Below are positions 61,777 to 64,000 of a stretch of 64,000 bases of DNA, piece after piece; positions within the stretch are counted from its first letter, which is position 1, and the number at the start of each line of letters is the position of its first letter. Source of the stretch: Nonlabens spongiae. Its GTDB lineage: Bacteria; Bacteroidota; Bacteroidia; Flavobacteriales; Flavobacteriaceae. A model generated the notes under the pieces. The model was not told the origin of the DNA and searched no databases. It was given only the letters and a program-made list of their open reading frames with translations. Position numbers and translations under genes: made by a program. The stretch spans positions 1,888,501 through 1,952,500 of the forward strand of contig NZ_CP019344.1 of assembly GCF_002117125.1 (NCBI RefSeq), given 5' to 3'.

Positions 61777-62513
61777 TGACCGAAAAGATCGCCGTTGCTG
61801 TGGACGATCTCACGGTCGCCTACAACTACAAACCTGTTTTATGGGACATTGATTTATCCATACCAGAAGGGGTACTTATGGCTATAGTAGGACCTAATGG
61901 TGCGGGAAAGTCCACTTTGATTAAATCTATTCTAGGCATCATCGATCCCATTGCTGGTTCAGTAGCTATTTATGGCAAACCCTATAAAAAGCAGCGTAAT
62001 CTCGTCGCTTATGTACCACAAAAAGGAAGTGTAGATTGGGATTTTCCTACTACAGCACTTGATGTGGTTTTAATGGGGACCTACGGCGCGCTGGGCTGGA
62101 TCAAACGACCCGGCTCCAAGCAGAAAAAGGAAGCGCTGGAAGCTTTGGAAAAAGTGGGCATGCTTTCTTTTAAAAATCGGCAGATCAGTCAGCTTTCTGG
62201 TGGGCAACAGCAACGTATTTTCTTAGCAAGGGCACTGGTTCAGAATGCCTCAATCTATTTTATGGACGAACCCTTTCAAGGAGTCGATGCCACTACCGAG
62301 ATTGCCATCATCAACATTCTGAAAGAACTGCGCAAAGCCGGCAAAACCGTAATTGTAGTGCACCATGATTTACAGACCGTTCCCGAGTATTTTGACTGGG
62401 TAACTTTTCTAAACGTGAAACACATCGCCACAGGACCGGTAAAAGACATTTTTAATGATGATAACCTTACCAAAACCTATGGAATCAATTATAAAGTTGC
62501 GGTACAGCAGTAA
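61773..62513 (+). CDS. Metal ABC transporter ATP-binding protein
   Basis: A 246-residue ATPase: Walker [10 protein letters not shown], signature [10 protein letters not shown], Walker [13 protein letters not shown] and switch HHD. Powers uptake of the metal bound by the upstream lipoprotein. 108 bp separate it from the first permease; that gap contains a palindrome copy. Confidence 0.95.
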   Translation: MMTEKIAVAVDDLTVAYNYKPVLWDIDLSIPEGVLMAIVGPNGAGKSTLIKSILGIIDPIAGSVAIYGKPYKKQRNLVAYVPQKGSVDWDFPTTALDVVLMGTYGALGWIKRPGSKQKKEALEALEKVGMLSFKNRQISQLSGGQQQRIFLARALVQNASIYFMDEPFQGVDATTEIAIINILKELRKAGKTVIVVHHDLQTVPEYFDWVTFLNVKHIATGPVKDIFNDDNLTKTYGINYKVAVQQ

Positions 62514-62572
62514 GCAATTATGAATTCTGAATGTAGAATGCAGAACTTTTATCAGTAAATTTCTTGTGAAAT

Positions 62573-62588
62573 CGCTTTCGCGAAAGCG
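62573..62588. repeat. Dispersed palindrome CGCTTTCGCGAAAGCG, in transporter operon gap
   Basis: Perfect core between the ATPase and permease genes, flanks AAT and AGATAA. Confidence 0.95.
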
Positions 62589-62621
62589 AGATAACCACAA
62601 ACAAAACAAACGAGCAAATAC

Positions 62622-63746
62622 TTGAATCTAACGGAATACTTCACGGACTACACACTACGCACGATCACGCTGGGAACGGCTGTGCTGGGCGCGATCTGTG
62701 GGATGCTGGGTAGTTTTGCGGTCTTGAGAAAACAGAGCTTGCTGGGTGACGCCATCTCACACGCAGCTTTGCCGGGAATTGCGGTAGCCTTTTTGATCAC
62801 AGGTGCAAAAGATTCCAATATCTTGTTGCTGGGGGCGCTCGTGAGTGGCTTGCTGGGAGTTTTCTGGATCAAAGGGATCGTTACAAAAACCCATTTAAAA
62901 ACCGATACCGCGCTGGGCTTGATCCTGAGTTTGTTTTTCGGCTTGGGAATGTTGCTGCTCACCTACATTCAGAAGCAGCCCAATGCGAATCAGGCGGGAC
63001 TGGACACCTATTTATTTGGTCAGGCAGCTACTTTGGTAGAGAGCGATGTCATTCTTATGAGCATCGTGACCGGAATAAGCTTGCTGATCCTGTTGCTTTT
63101 TTGGAAAGAATTCAAGTTGTTGCTTTTTGATAAGAACTACGCGATCACCTTAGGTTTCAACACAAAACTCATCGACGGTTTAATCAGTTTCTTTATCGTA
63201 CTGGCGATCGTCATAGGATTGCAAACGGTAGGGGTTGTTCTTATGAGTGCCATGCTGCTGGCTCCCGCTGCTGCAGCTCGACAGTGGACTAACAAATTAA
63301 GCACGATGGTATTTATCGCAGCTATCTTCGGCGCGATATCTGGGATTGTAGGCACAGGAATTAGTGCCAGTCAAAATAATCTATCTACCGGTCCTGTAAT
63401 CGTACTGGTAGCTGCTGTTTTTGTAGCCATTTCATTCATCTTCTCGCCAGACCGAGGAATTTTGTTCAAACAGCTCAGACTCATTAGGAACAGACGCGAT
63501 CTCGAATTAAAGAAAACCCTACATTTCATGTACAACATCGTAAAAAAACACGATGATATCTCGCGACCCCACGCGATTTTGATCTTGAACAACTTTCAAG
63601 GGTTTACCCGATCATCCCTATCACAAATGGAGGAAAAAGACTGGATCACCGTCAAGGGTCAGAGCTGGTCCATGACCCAGCAAGGATTTGATATCGCGGC
63701 ACATTTGTATGACGCAAATATGATAAGCCATGACACCAGCCATTGA
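62622..63746 (+). CDS. Metal ABC transporter permease with C-terminal extension
   Basis: A 374-residue permease; TTG start (62622), since no in-frame ATG lies before the conserved TDYTLRTITLGTAVLGAICGMLGSFAVLRKQSLLGDAISHAALPGIA region. About eight membrane helices to ~280. The last ~90 residues (KKTLHFMYNIVKKHDDISRPHA to GFDIAAHLYDANM) are cytoplasmic and resemble a winged-helix fold with LSQMEEKDWI and WSMTQQGFDIA, reminiscent of the DtxR family. This is an unusual fusion whose role could be metal sensing. The 3' end overlaps the next permease by 17 bp. Confidence 0.88.
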   Translation: MNLTEYFTDYTLRTITLGTAVLGAICGMLGSFAVLRKQSLLGDAISHAALPGIAVAFLITGAKDSNILLLGALVSGLLGVFWIKGIVTKTHLKTDTALGLILSLFFGLGMLLLTYIQKQPNANQAGLDTYLFGQAATLVESDVILMSIVTGISLLILLLFWKEFKLLLFDKNYAITLGFNTKLIDGLISFFIVLAIVIGLQTVGVVLMSAMLLAPAAAARQWTNKLSTMVFIAAIFGAISGIVGTGISASQNNLSTGPVIVLVAAVFVAISFIFSPDRGILFKQLRLIRNRRDLELKKTLHFMYNIVKKHDDISRPHAILILNNFQGFTRSSLSQMEEKDWITVKGQSWSMTQQGFDIAAHLYDANMISHDTSH

Positions 63747-64000
63747 AATTCAACTTATCGCTGTGCTGACGGCAGCAGCTTGCGCCATACCTGGTGTTTT
63801 CTTGGTATTGCGTAAAATGGCGCTCATCAGCGATGCCATAAGCCACTCTATTCTGCCGGGAATCGTAATTGGATTTTTCATTACTCACGATCTGGCCTCG
63901 CCGTGGCTGATTCTTTTTGCTGCTTTCAGTGGAATTATTACGGTCATACTCGTTGAAATGGTTCAAAAAACCGGGTTGGTGAAAGAAGATACTGCAATTG
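63730..64000 (+). CDS. Second metal ABC transporter permease, 5' part (cut by window end)
   Basis: ATG at 63730, inside the end of the previous gene. It reads MTPAIEIQLIAVLTAAACA, then a permease start with the same LRKMALISDAISHSILPGI motif as its neighbour. The frame is open to base 64000. It forms the heterodimeric channel with the first permease. Confidence 0.88.
   Translation, partial: MTPAIEIQLIAVLTAAACAIPGVFLVLRKMALISDAISHSILPGIVIGFFITHDLASPWLILFAAFSGIITVILVEMVQKTGLVKEDTAI

Noticed and set aside
1..64000. CRISPR array, insertion sequence, prophage or integrase
   Set aside because: No regularly spaced direct repeats with unique spacers, and no transposase, integrase or phage structural gene was found. 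The tandem repeats seen have no spacers.

Overview
The window looks like chromosomal DNA of a marine Flavobacteriaceae-type bacterium (phylum Bacteroidota). Evidence: Bacteroidota-type promoters (TTTG - 19 nt - TAnnTTTG, exact upstream of tig), AT-rich leaders with weak ribosome sites, many short lipoproteins and beta-barrel-like proteins, a GH97 glycosidase, a long-form aromatic amino acid hydroxylase, a mevalonate pathway pair, and giant Ca-binding 'DxDxDG' surface proteins. The genus is not certain; Nonlabens-like is a guess.

Layout. 1-3.3 kb: end of an Old Yellow Enzyme gene, a TetR regulator, an aromatic amino acid hydroxylase and a broken histidine-kinase gene. 3.4-16.4 kb: a leftward cassette of three secreted proteins that share one C-terminal domain; the first is about 3,700 residues with eight Asp-rich modules. 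16.4-17.7 kb: 1.36 kb without a recognisable gene. 17.7-21.5 kb: NarL-type regulator, AraC regulator and TPR-histidine kinase. 21.5-26.7 kb: small membrane proteins and lipoproteins, a BNR/sortilin-like protein, a Uma2 protein. 26.7-27.2 kb: a tRNA-Arg(TCG) flanked by tRNA-like fragments. 27.4-30.1 kb: a lipoprotein and two sister beta-barrel-like proteins. 30.1-33.6 kb: tig-clpP-clpX. 33.9-38.7 kb: biotin genes (bioF, DUF2007-like, bioD, bioA) with a ketoacyl synthase. 38.8-40.7 kb: two DUF2975-type membrane proteins with a YozG-like regulator, then an ankyrin protein. 40.9-44.6 kb: bacteriophytochrome, two receiver proteins and a heme oxygenase. 44.7-50.3 kb: GH97, a lipoprotein, an O-methyltransferase, PAP2, TatA and another lipoprotein. 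50.4-57.3 kb: M1 peptidase, DUF6702, a carboxypeptidase-regulatory-domain protein, peptidase E, two GNATs, VanY and M48. 57.3-59.8 kb: a broken lipoprotein gene and the two mevalonate genes. 60.2-64 kb: DtxR-type regulator with a Mn/Zn/Fe ABC transporter, cut by the window end.

The most unusual thing is not a gene. A short palindrome with core CGCTTTCGCGAAAGCG occurs 12 times perfectly, twice as a close variant and four times as a composite, about one per 3.6 kb. Thirteen of these 18 lie inside real coding sequences, in frame, read as AFAKA, RFRES or PLSRKR. Composite copies carry a second palindrome (TCCCGATAGCTATCGGGA) or a third (CCTGCC...GGCAGG) nested inside the first at fixed junctions. 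The second palindrome also occupies the D-loop position of two 62-bp tRNA-like repeats directly upstream of tRNA-Arg. This looks like a family of nested, gene-invading palindromic elements.

A second pattern: five unrelated genes have the promoter -7 box exactly 4 nt before the ATG, implying leaderless mRNAs.
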